Assembly: GCA_028682985.1 (NCBI GenBank)
Contig: JAJRAE010000013.1
Coordinates: 1-12,489 of the forward strand
Origin: Methanobacterium sp.
GTDB lineage: Archaea; Methanobacteriota; Methanobacteria; Methanobacteriales; Methanobacteriaceae
Direction: 5' to 3'
DNA: 12,489 nt
In this document: piece by piece, positions 12,148 through 12,489 of the stretch
Layout: every line of letters begins with the position of its first letter
How positions within the stretch are numbered: the stretch's first letter is position 1
Translations under genes and position numbers: made by a program
The notes under the pieces: generated by a model
Databases searched by the model: none
Told to the model about the DNA's origin: nothing
Seen by the model: the letters and a program-made list of their open reading frames with translations, nothing else

Positions 12148-12489
12148 CTATTTTTTCTTGTAAATCTTCAAATCTTTTATTCTTCCCTGTGTTATCTCCG
12201 TGTATCCAGCCAGGGTTGGATTTGAGTCTCCCCAAACCAAGTAATAATCAATACCATACCTCAGAAGCTGTAATTCTAATTCTCTGTCTGTAATATCTTT
12301 TCTAGACTGGCCGAAGGAGGTGGTGTTCATATAGAAAGACAGGTACTGGGTGTCTATCAGCTGGTCGTTGGTGGCTATGTTTCCCTGCACTCCATATTGG
12401 TTCTTTAAAGATTCACTTAAAAGATAAATATCTTTTCCTGTATCCATATTCATATAAAGGGAATTTAAAGGCATTAAAATGAATGAAAT
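12148..12489 (-). CDS. C-terminal end of a membrane protein, possibly GT39-type glycosyltransferase (5' end cut by window edge)
   Basis: The frame is open from the right edge to a TAA at 12148, about 113 codons. The ATG at 12474 is probably internal, because the frame continues upstream with ISFIL, which could be the end of a membrane helix. The rest is soluble: NIATNDQLIDTQYLSFYMN, then a DRELELQLLRYGIDYYLVWGDSN segment and a short basic end IKDLKIYKKK. In large archaeal membrane glycosyltransferases (PMT/ArnT-like, GT39) the soluble tail often has such a pattern: a loop mentioning a vanishing address or residue of the strand, then a 'YGIDYYLVWG' strand. That match is from memory and by eye, so the family call is tentative. 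The gene converges on GMP synthase subunit A. Confidence 0.5.
   Translation of the reverse strand: MSFILMPLNSLYMNMDTGKDIYLLSESLKNQYGVQGNIATNDQLIDTQYLSFYMNTTSFGQSRKDITDRELELQLLRYGIDYYLVWGDSNPTLAGYTEITQGRIKDLKIYKKK

Noticed and set aside
12148..12474. Complete 108-residue protein starting at the ATG at 12474
   Set aside because: The frame stays open upstream to the window edge with hydrophobic residues, and no SD precedes this ATG, so it is more likely the tail of a longer gene.
1..12489. tRNA, rRNA, CRISPR array, insertion sequence or attachment site
   Set aside because: By eye, spacers hold no tRNA T-loop pattern, no regularly spaced identical repeats, no transposase frame and no terminal inverted repeats.

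Overview
The window is AT-rich archaeal DNA, most likely from a methanogen of the order Methanobacteriales (a Methanobacterium-like genome). The indicators are a coenzyme F430 synthetase (CfbE), a pyruvoyl-dependent arginine decarboxylase, archaeal translation factor aIF5A with a hypusination loop, a stand-alone GMP synthase glutaminase subunit, a UPF0282 metallo-hydrolase, a DUF447 flavoprotein, TATA-box-like promoters and archaeal Shine-Dalgarno (SD) sequences. No mobile element, CRISPR array, tRNA or rRNA was seen. These are chromosomal housekeeping genes in short transcription units.

Left part (1-3284, minus strand): a compact four-gene cluster reads pdaD, an inositol-monophosphatase-family NADP phosphatase, NAD kinase, then cfbE, which runs off the left edge. 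Gaps are 11, 1 and 12 bp, so it is very probably one operon. It joins arginine decarboxylation, NAD(H)/NADP(H) balance and the last step of the methanogenic nickel cofactor F430.

Centre-left (3285-5388): a 155-bp divergent promoter region separates pdaD from the aIF5A gene, which is followed by an agmatinase-family ureohydrolase. PdaD, the ureohydrolase and aIF5A together suggest an agmatine/polyamine/hypusine module. After the ureohydrolase lies an AT-rich triplicated repeat, then a minus-strand gene for a 31-residue very basic protein (4844-4939) with its own promoter and SD, and a four-helix membrane protein.

Centre (5389-9094): a TIGR00300/ornithine-cyclodeaminase-type enzyme (plus) abuts a YbaN/DUF454 membrane protein (minus) stop codon to stop codon. 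A 257-bp gap with a protein-like remnant or structured element follows, then a complete adenine deaminase.

Right part (9177-12489): a UPF0282 metallo-beta-lactamase-fold protein with a TTG start, a flavodoxin and a DUF447 FMN-binding protein on the minus strand, a 49-residue hydrophobic protein, GMP synthase subunit A, and the C-terminal end of a membrane protein that resembles the soluble tail of GT39-type glycosyltransferases.

The most interesting items are the two small proteins (31 aa basic, 49 aa membrane), the polyamine/aIF5A neighbourhood, the triplicated 29-33 bp repeat at a convergent gene end, and the orphan 30-codon fragment upstream of adenine deaminase. Several genes lack an SD and have a TATA-like element about 25 bp before the ATG, which suggests leaderless mRNAs beside SD-led ones.
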